In this document: positions 44,227 through 51,429 of the stretch, piece after piece | Layout: each line of letters opens with the position of its first letter | Numbering within the stretch: the first letter of the stretch is position 1 | Assembly: GCA_905479915.1 (NCBI GenBank) | Contig: CAJQOH010000003.1 | Location: 1-56,545, forward strand | Direction of reading: 5' to 3' | Length of the DNA: 56,545 bases | From: an uncultured Flavobacteriales bacterium | Lineage (GTDB): Bacteria; Bacteroidota; Bacteroidia; Flavobacteriales_E; Vicingaceae | Made by a program: the position numbers and the translations under genes | Notes under the pieces: model-generated | The model's database searches: none | Told to the model about the DNA's origin: nothing | Seen by the model: only the letters and a program-made list of their open reading frames with translations

Positions 44227-45047
44227 TTTACGGTATCAGTAATTGTTGTATCAATAACTGGAGGGTTAAAATTAATTAAATTAGTATCACAAGTAAAATA
44301 TAAATCTACAGAACTTCCCATGTTAATTGCTACGTTTTCGTTTCGTATTGGATTTTGACGATAAACTTTTGCATTCAAAGTATCTTTTGATGTCTCACAT
44401 TTACAATTTTCATAATCGCTAAATCCTACACTTAACGAAGAAATCATTAATTTATTTTCTGCTTCTTCTTTTGTTGATCCTATTAAGTAAGGAACCATTA
44501 TTTTTTCATCACTTTTGCCTATCCCAATAGTTAAAAGAACAACAGATCCTTTTTTTACTTTATCATCTAATTTTACTTCTTTACCATTAATTTCTTGCCT
44601 TAAAACACAATTAACACACTCTGAAGGCATCGGTTTTGTTTTTACTTTAAGACCATAGCTATTTAATTTTCCTATCGCAAGCCTTAATGACATATCTACA
44701 ACATTAGGCATAGATATTTTTGGCGCAGTAACTTTAGAAACAGTAATGTAAATGGTTCTATTTTCCTTGACTAGATCATTTTCTAATGGGTTTTGTTCAA
44801 GGACTACACCTGCATCGGCATCAGCAATATAAATAGAATCAAGTATAGCGTAACGAAGTTTTTTCTCAGTTAATATTGATTCTGTCTCTGCAATTGTTAA
44901 TCCTTCTAGTGGAGGTACAGAAATGGTTTCTCCATGAAGTGTGTAACTGTCAATAAACTTAAAGATGCCCCAAATAATTAAGACAACAAATAAGCTAGAA
45001 ATGACTAGGTTAATTAAAAAAGCTCTACTGCGTATAAATTTAAACAT
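44223..45047 (-). CDS. Membrane-anchored PASTA-domain protein without kinase
   Basis: 274 residues. A single N-terminal span (about 10-28) has a short cytoplasmic start MFKFIRSR. Three PASTA units follow: ISVPPLEGLTIAETESILT (about 40-105), ISMPNVVDMSLRLAIGKL (about 112-180) and IMVPYLIGSTKEEAENKL (about 182-255). PASTA domains bind uncross-linked peptidoglycan or muropeptides, usually as the sensor of a Ser/Thr kinase or on a penicillin-binding protein; here neither catalytic domain is present. A pair of cysteines (CVNCVL) lies in the second unit, and CKCE in the third. Its coupling to a T9SS gene is noteworthy. Confidence 0.87.
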   Translation of the reverse strand: MFKFIRSRAFLINLVISSLFVVLIIWGIFKFIDSYTLHGETISVPPLEGLTIAETESILTEKKLRYAILDSIYIADADAGVVLEQNPLENDLVKENRTIYITVSKVTAPKISMPNVVDMSLRLAIGKLNSYGLKVKTKPMPSECVNCVLRQEINGKEVKLDDKVKKGSVVLLTIGIGKSDEKIMVPYLIGSTKEEAENKLMISSLSVGFSDYENCKCETSKDTLNAKVYRQNPIRNENVAINMGSSVDLYFTCDTNLINFNPPVIDTTITDTVK

Positions 45048-45080
45048 TCAATTAAATACATTATTGATTTAAACGAATAG

Positions 45081-45088
45081 CAAATATA
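45081..45088 (-). promoter_or_regulatory. Promoter -7 box for the PASTA operon
   Basis: On the minus strand this reads TATATTTG, fitting TAnnTTTG, about 33 nt before the PASTA start codon. No TTG lies at the standard spacing; the nearest CAA on the plus strand is 28 nt further. Confidence 0.4.
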
Positions 45089-45108
45089 GCTATTATAACG
45101 GATAGCTT

Positions 45109-45753
45109 TTAGATTTCAATGTTATAACTTATGCCGTAAATATGATTGTGTTTAAGATTTCTAACATTAAACCTATTTTCAAACATGTAAAATAATTTAA
45201 CGGCATTACGTTTATTGATTTTATAGGATGTTCCTAAAGAAATTCGAGTACGGTTTATGACTTTTTCATCATTAAATTGATAATAGAATTCATAAGCAAT
45301 AAAAGGAGATAGATTCTTTTTCAACTTATACTTAACAGATACTTTGTTTCTACTAAATGTAGGATTGTTTTCGTTTGGTAAAGCGTTTTTTGTTTGAATT
45401 TTTGTCCTAAAAGCAAAACGAAAATCATTCAACTTATATTTATAGGTAAGGCCAATATCAATTCTGTGTCTGATATCATAGTTGGCAGATTCATAATCAT
45501 TGTCTCTATTAAAACGATAATTTGCGGCCACATACAGTCCTTTTCTTATCTTGTATTGGACACCAACCTCAGAAAAAACTTTATCTACATGGCTTGAGTT
45601 TTCATCAGTACGTAACTCTTCACTAAATGAAAATTTAAAATCATTGATCTTTTTACTTATACTAAGTCCTCCCCAAATTTTAGCATCGCTAACAACTTGG
45701 GCTTTAGTAAAGAATGGGAATAAAAGTAATATGAAGATTAAATTTTTATTCAT
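45109..45753 (-). CDS. DUF2490-type outer-membrane barrel protein
   Basis: 214 residues. A signal peptide ends near LFPFFTKAQ, then come amphipathic strands with dense Tyr/Arg/Lys alternation (LYVAANYRFNRDNDYES, DIGLTYKYKLNDFRFAFR, SPFIAYEFYYQF). It ends in a strand IYGISYNIEI that fits a barrel terminus. This is the pattern of DUF2490 proteins, small predicted outer-membrane barrels in Bacteroidota. It overlaps the DUF4956 gene by 8 nt and is the last of the four-gene operon. The function is unknown; its place suggests the outer-membrane partner of the VTC/DUF4956 module. Confidence 0.78.
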   Translation of the reverse strand: MNKNLIFILLLFPFFTKAQVVSDAKIWGGLSISKKINDFKFSFSEELRTDENSSHVDKVFSEVGVQYKIRKGLYVAANYRFNRDNDYESANYDIRHRIDIGLTYKYKLNDFRFAFRTKIQTKNALPNENNPTFSRNKVSVKYKLKKNLSPFIAYEFYYQFNDEKVINRTRISLGTSYKINKRNAVKLFYMFENRFNVRNLKHNHIYGISYNIEI

Positions 45754-46426
45754 TTTTACTACTTACAGATGTTGATTCATCATTAAAGCTATTGTTGGGG
45801 TTATCTTCATTATAATAAATAATGACTTTTGCAGTATCTCTTAGAAAATCAATTCTACCTATTTGAACTCTGTTAATGTCTAACCCTGTTCTTTCTCTTA
45901 AATCAGCAATTAATTTGTCATGGTTTTCAGGCTTCACATTTTCTATTTTTTCATAAGTAATCGATTTTCTTGATTCATGTTTTAATAAGAAGACTTTTTC
46001 CAAGAAATATGCAGCTATAACAATACTAATGTTTACTAACATTAATTCTGCAAAACTGACTTTTTTCCCTGCTAATGAATTAAGTACTGCAACAGCAATA
46101 ACCATAAATAGGTAAGTCATTTCTTTAATAGGAAGTTGTTCTGTACGGTATCTCAATATTCCAAAAATGGCAAATAATCCAAACGCAAAAGCCATATTCA
46201 TTTTAACATCATTCATTACAATACATACAAAGAAGATGAGGATATTAATTAAGAAGAATGTTGTTAGATAATCTTTTCTTCTATGCATTGGAAAGTAAAT
46301 AACTCTTACCAAGGTGAAGACAACTGAAAAGTTAATTAAAAAGCGAATGATCATTTCAAAAAAGTCATCGTAGTCAATTAATTTAGTACCTAGGATAGGT
46401 ATTTTTAGTAATAATTCGTCAATCAT
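45746..46426 (-). CDS. DUF4956 membrane protein
   Basis: 226 residues. Four or five membrane spans lie between about 28 and 150 (IRFLINFSVVFTLVRVIYF, FFLINILIFFVCIVM, FAFGLFAIFGILRYRTE, YLFMVIAVAVLNSLAG, ELMLVNISIVIAAYFLEKVF). A soluble tail with LIADLRERTGLDINRVQIGR follows. RYRTEQLPIKEMTYLF is a conserved feature of DUF4956. Such proteins are often encoded next to VTC-domain polyphosphate polymerases in bacteria, as here. It overlaps that gene by 4 nt. It could be the membrane channel or anchor for the polymerase, in analogy to the membrane part of the yeast VTC complex; that is inference. Confidence 0.82.
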   Translation of the reverse strand: MIDELLLKIPILGTKLIDYDDFFEMIIRFLINFSVVFTLVRVIYFPMHRRKDYLTTFFLINILIFFVCIVMNDVKMNMAFAFGLFAIFGILRYRTEQLPIKEMTYLFMVIAVAVLNSLAGKKVSFAELMLVNISIVIAAYFLEKVFLLKHESRKSITYEKIENVKPENHDKLIADLRERTGLDINRVQIGRIDFLRDTAKVIIYYNEDNPNNSFNDESTSVSSKNE

Positions 46427-47184
46427 TTTTTTAGTTTATTAATTTTTAATATTCGTTCTTTAAAATTATTTTGTTTTAAATTTTCATGTAATAATGCCGT
46501 GCCAATACAATATTTACTCATACCACTTTGCCTAACATGTTGTTTTCGTATCGCTTTAATAAAATCTGAATTGCTAGATGCTTTTTCTTGTTTTACTTCA
46601 GCAATAATAATATGTGGTATATTCTCTTCCTTATCATTAGAAAAAGATTTGAATCCTAAATTGAGATCTATGGTTAATCTTTCGTTAGCTGTTTTGTGTA
46701 CAAGTGTTAATCGAGTAAAACTATTCCATAAAACAGGAATTATTTCTTTATTATCGAAAAAAGAATAGGAATTGTCAATAACAAATTGTTTGGATGAATC
46801 TGAAAGATTCGTTTCAATATCTTTTGTTTTAGTTCTTGCTTTTATTGTTCTGCTTTTATTGTTCTTAAATTTTACTTCAAGATAATTCAAATCAGATTCT
46901 ATGTATTTTCTAAATCTTACTTTAATTCTATTTGCCTTTCCATTATGGTGTCGGATATAGCTTTGTAAATCTTTAGTATCGTAATAAAGTGTTTTGTAGC
47001 TGTTGGTTCTTTTTTCTTTGATTTCTAGAATTGAATAAAATTCTTTGATCTCATTTAAAACAATAGGAAGAATGTCAGCATTAAAAACAAACTTTGTATC
47101 AGTTCTGTTCTGAAGTTTCACTCTATCCATTTCTTTTAAAGAGATTGGATCTAACTTTTGTAATATGTTATTGAGTTGATCCAA
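46423..47184 (-). CDS. VTC-domain polyphosphate polymerase-like protein
   Basis: 253 residues starting at a TTG that directly follows the lipoprotein stop. The next ATG, at residue 19, would cut into the first conserved helix. The triphosphate-tunnel fold shows its basic and acidic pairs in order: RTDTKFVF near 27, NRIKVRFRKY near 84, LEVKFK near 98, TRLTLV and ERLTIDLNL near 155-172, IIAEVKQE near 195, and SKYCIG near 220. In yeast Vtc4 the equivalent tunnel polymerises ATP gamma-phosphate into polyphosphate. All ligand positions I can recognise are kept, so activity is plausible. It has no SPX domain or membrane span of its own. Confidence 0.85.
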   Translation of the reverse strand: MDQLNNILQKLDPISLKEMDRVKLQNRTDTKFVFNADILPIVLNEIKEFYSILEIKEKRTNSYKTLYYDTKDLQSYIRHHNGKANRIKVRFRKYIESDLNYLEVKFKNNKSRTIKARTKTKDIETNLSDSSKQFVIDNSYSFFDNKEIIPVLWNSFTRLTLVHKTANERLTIDLNLGFKSFSNDKEENIPHIIIAEVKQEKASSNSDFIKAIRKQHVRQSGMSKYCIGTALLHENLKQNNFKERILKINKLKK

Positions 47185-47565
47185 TTATTTCACAACTTCA
47201 ATTGTTCCAACAGAAGCATCTTCATTTTTGCCAATATCAATGGATTTTATAACTGTAGTAACTCCAGATTGTTCTGTTGTACTTTTTGTGTAGGCATAAA
47301 CTTGATAAGATCCTTCTCTTAAATTTGAAAACTTAAAGGTTCCATCATAATTTGTTTTCATATCATCATCATAAATATTATCCTTATCTCCATATATAAT
47401 GTATACATCGTATTCAGGAGCATTATAGTCGCCTTGTACACCACCAGTATCGTCAGTTAAATGAACTGTTCCAGAAATTGAAGACCTACCACCTTCACCT
47501 TCCTCTTTAGTACAAGAGAATAGCGTTAAGGCAATTGTGCTGAATATAAAAAAGTACTTTTTCAT
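47185..47565 (-). CDS. Small lipoprotein with carboxypeptidase-regulatory-like beta domain
   Basis: 126 residues. The lipoprotein signal IFSTIALTLFSC places the lipidated Cys at residue 18, followed by TKEEGEGG. The rest is one Ig-like fold: SISGTVHLTD, an insertion YDVYIIYGDKDNIYDDDM, FKFSNLREGSYQVYAYT and the last strand GTIEVVK. This is the CarboxypepD_reg/SdrD B-like pattern often used in Bacteroidota envelope proteins. It is the first gene of the operon with VTC, DUF4956 and DUF2490 proteins. The acidic insertion may bind a divalent metal. The function is unknown. Confidence 0.78.
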   Translation of the reverse strand: MKKYFFIFSTIALTLFSCTKEEGEGGRSSISGTVHLTDDTGGVQGDYNAPEYDVYIIYGDKDNIYDDDMKTNYDGTFKFSNLREGSYQVYAYTKSTTEQSGVTTVIKSIDIGKNEDASVGTIEVVK

Positions 47566-47568
47566 AGT

Positions 47569-47576
47569 TAATTTTG
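47569..47576 (+). promoter_or_regulatory. Possible promoter -7 box for cdd
   Basis: TAATTTTG fits the -7 pattern on the plus strand, about 68 nt before the cdd ATG and just outside the divergent lipoprotein start. It has no -33 TTG, so the call is tentative. Confidence 0.35.
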
Positions 47577-47591
47577 TTATGTTTGACTCTT

Positions 47592-47599
47592 CAAATTTA
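47592..47599 (-). promoter_or_regulatory. Promoter -7 box for the lipoprotein-VTC-DUF4956-DUF2490 operon
   Basis: On the minus strand this reads TAAATTTG, an exact TAnnTTTG match, 26 nt before the lipoprotein ATG. It is the only good box upstream of the four overlapping genes, so it probably drives them all. No TTG is found at -33. Confidence 0.5.
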
Positions 47600-47644
47600 A
47601 AGAGGTTTAAAAGTAATATTAATAAATTATTAAAAAGAGGTTAA

Positions 47645-48130
47645 ATGATTAAAAAGTCATTGAATATCGATTACCTAGAGTATACGTCTATTAACGATTT
47701 AGAAGGCGATTGGTTGGATTTAATTCATGAAGCTGATAATAATTTAGAAAATGCTTATGCTCCGTATTCAAATTTTAAAGTTAGCGCTGTTTGTAAAATG
47801 GCTAATGGCCATATTGTAAAAGGGGTAAATCAAGAAAATGGAGCTTACCCATCAGGCTTATGTGCGGAAAGGGTAGCTGTTTTTGCTGCAAAGTCGCAAT
47901 TTCCTGATCAAAAAGTTGATAAAATTGTAATCACAACAGCGGATACTACAACAGTCCCTGTATCTCCCTGTGGAGCATGTAGACAGGTGTTAATTGAATA
48001 TGAAATGACTCAAAACCAACCAATTGAATTGGTTATGAAATCAGGAGATTCAAAGGTTTGGCAATTTAAAAGTGTTAAAGATATTTTACCTTTTGCATTT
48101 AATGGAGAATTTTTAAAGGAAAAAGGTTAG
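47645..48130 (+). CDS. cdd: Cytidine deaminase
   Basis: 161 residues. The zinc site is complete: LCAERVAVFAA (Cys and catalytic Glu near residues 77-79) and PVSPCGACRQVLIEY (Cys pair near 116-119). AYAPYSNFKVSAV near residue 38 and NQENGAYPSG supply the nucleoside-binding residues. It deaminates cytidine and deoxycytidine to uridines in pyrimidine salvage. It is slightly longer than the 130-residue tetrameric enzymes because of about 28 extra N-terminal residues. It is divergent from the lipoprotein operon. Confidence 0.95.
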   Translation: MIKKSLNIDYLEYTSINDLEGDWLDLIHEADNNLENAYAPYSNFKVSAVCKMANGHIVKGVNQENGAYPSGLCAERVAVFAAKSQFPDQKVDKIVITTADTTTVPVSPCGACRQVLIEYEMTQNQPIELVMKSGDSKVWQFKSVKDILPFAFNGEFLKEKG

Positions 48131-48161
48131 TAAAACAATGAATTTAAATGTTTTATTATTT

Positions 48162-48169
48162 TAAATTTG
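48162..48169 (+). promoter_or_regulatory. Promoter -7 box for pdhA, deciding its start codon
   Basis: TAAATTTG matches TAnnTTTG. Transcription would begin near 48175, which leaves the ATG at 48188 about 12 nt inside the transcript. The upstream TTG at 48167 is part of the box itself and cannot be the start codon of a transcript from it. Confidence 0.6.
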
Positions 48170-48187
48170 TGCGTTAATATTAAAATT

Positions 48188-49186
48188 ATGGCAAAAGAAA
48201 CGAAGTTTACAAAAGAGCAATACTTAAGCTGGTATAAGTCTATGTACTTAATGCGTAAGTTCGAAGAGAAGTTGAGTCAACTTTACATTCAACGTAAGTT
48301 TGGAGGTTTTTTACATTTATATATTGGTCAAGAAGCTGTTGTTGCAGGTGCAGTATCAGCAACAAAACCAGAGGATAATATGATTACGGCTTACCGTTGT
48401 CATGCTCATCCAATAGGAAAAGGTACTCCTATTAAGTATATGATGGCAGAGTTGTATGGAAAAACAACAGGTTTATCAAAAGGTAAAGGTGGATCTATGC
48501 ATATGTTTGATGTAAGTAGGAAAGTGTTTGGAGGACATGGAATTGTTGGAGGTCAAATTCCTTTAGGAGCTGGTTTAGCTTTTGCCGATAAATATAAAGG
48601 CAATGATTTGGTTACGATGTGTTCTATGGGAGATGGAGCGATTCGTCAGGGAGCTTTGCATGAAGCTTTTAATATGGCCATGACTTGGAAATTGCCTGTA
48701 ATTTATATTATTGAGAATAATAAGTATGCAATGGGTACTTCTGTAGAAAGAACATCTAATGTTACTGAGTTATATAAGATTGGATTAAGTTACGATATGC
48801 CTGGTGAAGCCGTTGATGGTATGGATGTTGAAGCGGTTCATAATGCAATTGCTAAAGCAGCAAAACATTGTAGAGATGGTAAAGGACCTTATTTATTAGA
48901 GATGGAAACGTATCGTTTTAAAGGACATTCAATGTCTGATCCACGTAAATACAGAACAAAGGAAGAAGAAGCTGATTATATAGATAGTGATCCTATTACT
49001 AAAGTCTTGAAGGTTATTAAGGATAAAAAGTACGCTTCAGAAAAGCAATTGGAGAAAATTCATGAGGATGTAAAACAAGAGATTTTAGATGCAATTCAAT
49101 TTGCAGAAGAATCTCCATTCCCAGAACCAGAAGCAATGTATGAAGATATTTATGCAGAACCAGATTATCCTTTTATTAAAGATTAA
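48188..49186 (+). CDS. pdhA: Pyruvate dehydrogenase E1 component, alpha subunit
   Basis: 332 residues from the ATG at 48188. The frame is open to a TTG at 48167, but that lies in the promoter box. The thiamine-diphosphate motif runs from CSMGDGAIRQGALHEAFN to IIENNKYAMGTS. RKFGGFLHLYIGQEAV near residue 40, MHMFDVSRKVFGGHGIVGGQ and the regulatory-loop-like YRFKGHSMSDPRKYRTKEE are E1 alpha features. It decarboxylates pyruvate and passes the acetyl group to the E2 encoded 65 bp downstream. The beta subunit is not in the window; it must be elsewhere. Confidence 0.95.
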   Translation: MAKETKFTKEQYLSWYKSMYLMRKFEEKLSQLYIQRKFGGFLHLYIGQEAVVAGAVSATKPEDNMITAYRCHAHPIGKGTPIKYMMAELYGKTTGLSKGKGGSMHMFDVSRKVFGGHGIVGGQIPLGAGLAFADKYKGNDLVTMCSMGDGAIRQGALHEAFNMAMTWKLPVIYIIENNKYAMGTSVERTSNVTELYKIGLSYDMPGEAVDGMDVEAVHNAIAKAAKHCRDGKGPYLLEMETYRFKGHSMSDPRKYRTKEEEADYIDSDPITKVLKVIKDKKYASEKQLEKIHEDVKQEILDAIQFAEESPFPEPEAMYEDIYAEPDYPFIKD

Positions 49187-49251
49187 ATAAATAAGTGAAA
49201 AGTAAAAAGGGTTAAATTCCTTTAACTTTAAAACTTTAAATTGAATAAAAA

Positions 49252-50844
49252 ATGGCTGAAATAGTTAGAATGCCCAAATTAAGTGATACCATGACTGAAG
49301 GTGTGGTAGCAAAGTGGCATAAAAAAGTTGGAGATAAGGTAAGCGAAGGTGATTTGTTGGCTGATATTGAAACGGATAAAGCAACCATGGAGTTTGAATC
49401 TTTTGTAGATGGAACTTTATTGCATATAGGAGTACCTGAAGGAGGAACTTCTCCTGTTGATACTGTCTTAGCCATATTTGGAGAAAAAGGTGAAGATTTT
49501 TCTACTTTATTAAATGATGATGCACCAGCTGCAGCAGAATCTAAAGAGGAGACTCCTGTTGCTAAAGTTCAAGAAGAAGCTACAGCAGCAACTATTGATG
49601 TTTCTGGAATTAATGCGAATGTGATTAAGATGCCTAAGTTAAGTGATACTATGACTGAGGGTGTTGTAGCAAAATGGCATAAAAAAGTTGGTGACAAAGT
49701 TGCTTCAGGAGATTTGTTAGCAGACATCGAAACGGATAAAGCAACAATGGAATTTGAATCTTTTGAAGATGGAATTTTATTACATATAGGAATTGAAGCA
49801 GGAGGTAGTGCTCCAGTTGATGAAGTTTTAGCAATTATTGGTGAAAAAGGTGCCGATGTTGATACGTTACTTAAAGCAAGTAAACAAAATCAATCTTCTA
49901 AAATAGAAGAAGCTCCAGTTGTTAAAGAGGCAGCTGCAAAAGTAGAAACGGCTAAACCTCAAACTACTGCTCCTCAAACTCAAAAATCTACTGGAGCAAG
50001 AGTGATGGCATCACCATTAGCTAAGAAATTAGCTGCAGAAAAGAACGTTAACTTATCTATGGTTACTGGAACTGGTGATGGGGGTAGAATTGTAAAAAGA
50101 GATATTGAAAATTATAATGGAGGTGGTGCAACTTCAAATTTTGTTGGAGTAGAAAGCTATACAGAGGAACCTGTTTCTCAAATGCGTAAAGCAATTGCTC
50201 GTTCTTTAGGAGGAAGCAAATTTTCTGCACCTCACTTTTATTTAACGATGGACATTGATATGGATAATGCTATTGCAGCACGAAAATCTATCAATGAAGT
50301 AGCACCGCTTAAAATCTCATTTAATGATATGGTAATTAAGGCTGTTGCGGCAGCACTTAAAAAACATCCTGTTATTAACTCTGCATGGCAAGAAGATACG
50401 ATTAGAAGAAACGAACATGTAAATGTTGGTGTTGCGGTTTCTGTTGATGAAGGACTTTTAGTACCGGTTGTGCGATTTGCAGATGGTAAAACGTTGAGTC
50501 AAATTTCTACTGAGGTAAAAGATTATGCTGTAAGAGCAAAAGCAAAACAATTACAACCTGAAGATTGGGAAGGAAGTACGTTTACTATTTCTAACTTAGG
50601 TATGTTTGGAATTGAACAGTTTACTGCAATTATTAATACACCGAATGCATGTATTTTAGCTGTTGGAGGAACCAAACAAATACCTGTTGTTAAAAACGGA
50701 ATAGTTGTTCCTGGTAACGTGATGAAAGTGACTTTGTCTTGTGATCATAGAGTTGTTGATGGTGTAGCAGGATCTATGTTCTTAAATGATTTTAAAAAGT
50801 ATATGGAAAACCCAGTAGTTTTATTGGGAGCTCAGAATATATAA
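49252..50844 (+). CDS. pdhC: Dihydrolipoamide acetyltransferase (PDH E2) with two lipoyl domains
   Basis: 530 residues. Two lipoyl domains lie at about 1-78 and 124-200. Each has MPKLSDTMTEGVVAKWHKK and the lipoylated Lys in ETDKATMEFES. Ala/Pro-rich linkers join them. A peripheral-subunit-binding domain spans about 245-285 (ASPLAKKLAAEKNVNLSMV, GTGDGGRIVKRDIE). The catalytic domain ends with the active-site motif CDHRVVDGVAGSMFL. It forms the core of the PDH complex and receives acetyl groups from E1, while LpdA reoxidises its lipoyl arms. The two lipoyl domains are close copies, clearly visible as a DNA duplication between about 49260-49440 and 49630-49800. Confidence 0.96.
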   Translation: MAEIVRMPKLSDTMTEGVVAKWHKKVGDKVSEGDLLADIETDKATMEFESFVDGTLLHIGVPEGGTSPVDTVLAIFGEKGEDFSTLLNDDAPAAAESKEETPVAKVQEEATAATIDVSGINANVIKMPKLSDTMTEGVVAKWHKKVGDKVASGDLLADIETDKATMEFESFEDGILLHIGIEAGGSAPVDEVLAIIGEKGADVDTLLKASKQNQSSKIEEAPVVKEAAAKVETAKPQTTAPQTQKSTGARVMASPLAKKLAAEKNVNLSMVTGTGDGGRIVKRDIENYNGGGATSNFVGVESYTEEPVSQMRKAIARSLGGSKFSAPHFYLTMDIDMDNAIAARKSINEVAPLKISFNDMVIKAVAAALKKHPVINSAWQEDTIRRNEHVNVGVAVSVDEGLLVPVVRFADGKTLSQISTEVKDYAVRAKAKQLQPEDWEGSTFTISNLGMFGIEQFTAIINTPNACILAVGGTKQIPVVKNGIVVPGNVMKVTLSCDHRVVDGVAGSMFLNDFKKYMENPVVLLGAQNI

Positions 50845-50863
50845 AAGAAAATATCAATAATAG

Positions 50864-50897
50864 AAAGCCTCTTCATTATTTAATGAAGAGGCTTTTT
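50864..50897 (+). terminator. Rho-independent terminator of pdhC
   Basis: Stem AAAGCCTCTTCATT (50864-50877), loop ATTT, complement AATGAAGAGGCTTT (50882-50895), then two further T. It lies 19 nt after the pdhC stop and overlaps the region just before the next gene. Confidence 0.92.
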
Positions 50898-50910
50898 GTA
50901 TCTTAGTAAT

Positions 50911-51429
50911 ATGAAACCTATAATTAAAGTTAAGATGGATGGCTTTCGAGAAGCTATCCAATGGATAATTCGATTAGGAATACTATTTATAATAGGTATC
51001 CTTATTTATAAAATATATCCTATTAATTCATTCTTTGTAACAATATTTGGGAGCATTATTTTCGTTTTCGCGATAATTATTCCCGAGGAAAAAATAATGA
51101 CAGACGAAGATGTTTTAGTGGTTTCAAAATTCTTTATTTTTAATTTATATAGAGTTAAAAAAGTTATTCGATTAGATAATGTGAAAAATGTGATTGTTGC
51201 AGGGAATCACCATAGAACGACTAATATAAATGAAATTATAATGCCTTATATTACAAATGGATACTCTTTCAATGAGATAAGAATTATTTTTGAGAATGGT
51301 GATATTCAAAAATATAGGTCTGCTATTTATTTTGAAGAACTTATTAAGTTAGAATCTAAATTGAATGAGCTTATTGAAGAAAAAAATAAGCGAAATAGCT
51401 TTTCTCAACCTATTTATAGAGAAGAGTAA
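50911..51429 (+). CDS. Small membrane protein of unknown function
   Basis: 172 residues from the ATG at 50911. A TTG at 50896 in the same frame lies in the terminator and is unlikely. Two membrane spans follow a short start (about 15-34 and 36-56: IIRLGILFIIGILIYKIYP and FFVTIFGSIIFVFAIIIP). The rest is a cytoplasmic PH-like beta region (VLVVSKFFIFNLYRVKKVIR, NEIRIIFENGDIQKYRSA) and a charged helix. The layout resembles bacterial PH-domain membrane proteins, but I cannot name a family. It ends exactly where recG begins, so the two are probably coupled. Confidence 0.65.
   Translation: MKPIIKVKMDGFREAIQWIIRLGILFIIGILIYKIYPINSFFVTIFGSIIFVFAIIIPEEKIMTDEDVLVVSKFFIFNLYRVKKVIRLDNVKNVIVAGNHHRTTNINEIIMPYITNGYSFNEIRIIFENGDIQKYRSAIYFEELIKLESKLNELIEEKNKRNSFSQPIYREE

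Noticed and set aside
49260-49800. Direct DNA duplication within pdhC
   Set aside because: It is the ordinary tandem lipoyl domain arrangement of E2 proteins, not a mobile element or assembly error.
50896-50910. TTG-started extension of the small membrane protein
   Set aside because: The TTG overlaps the T run of the pdhC terminator. The ATG at 50911 is better placed.
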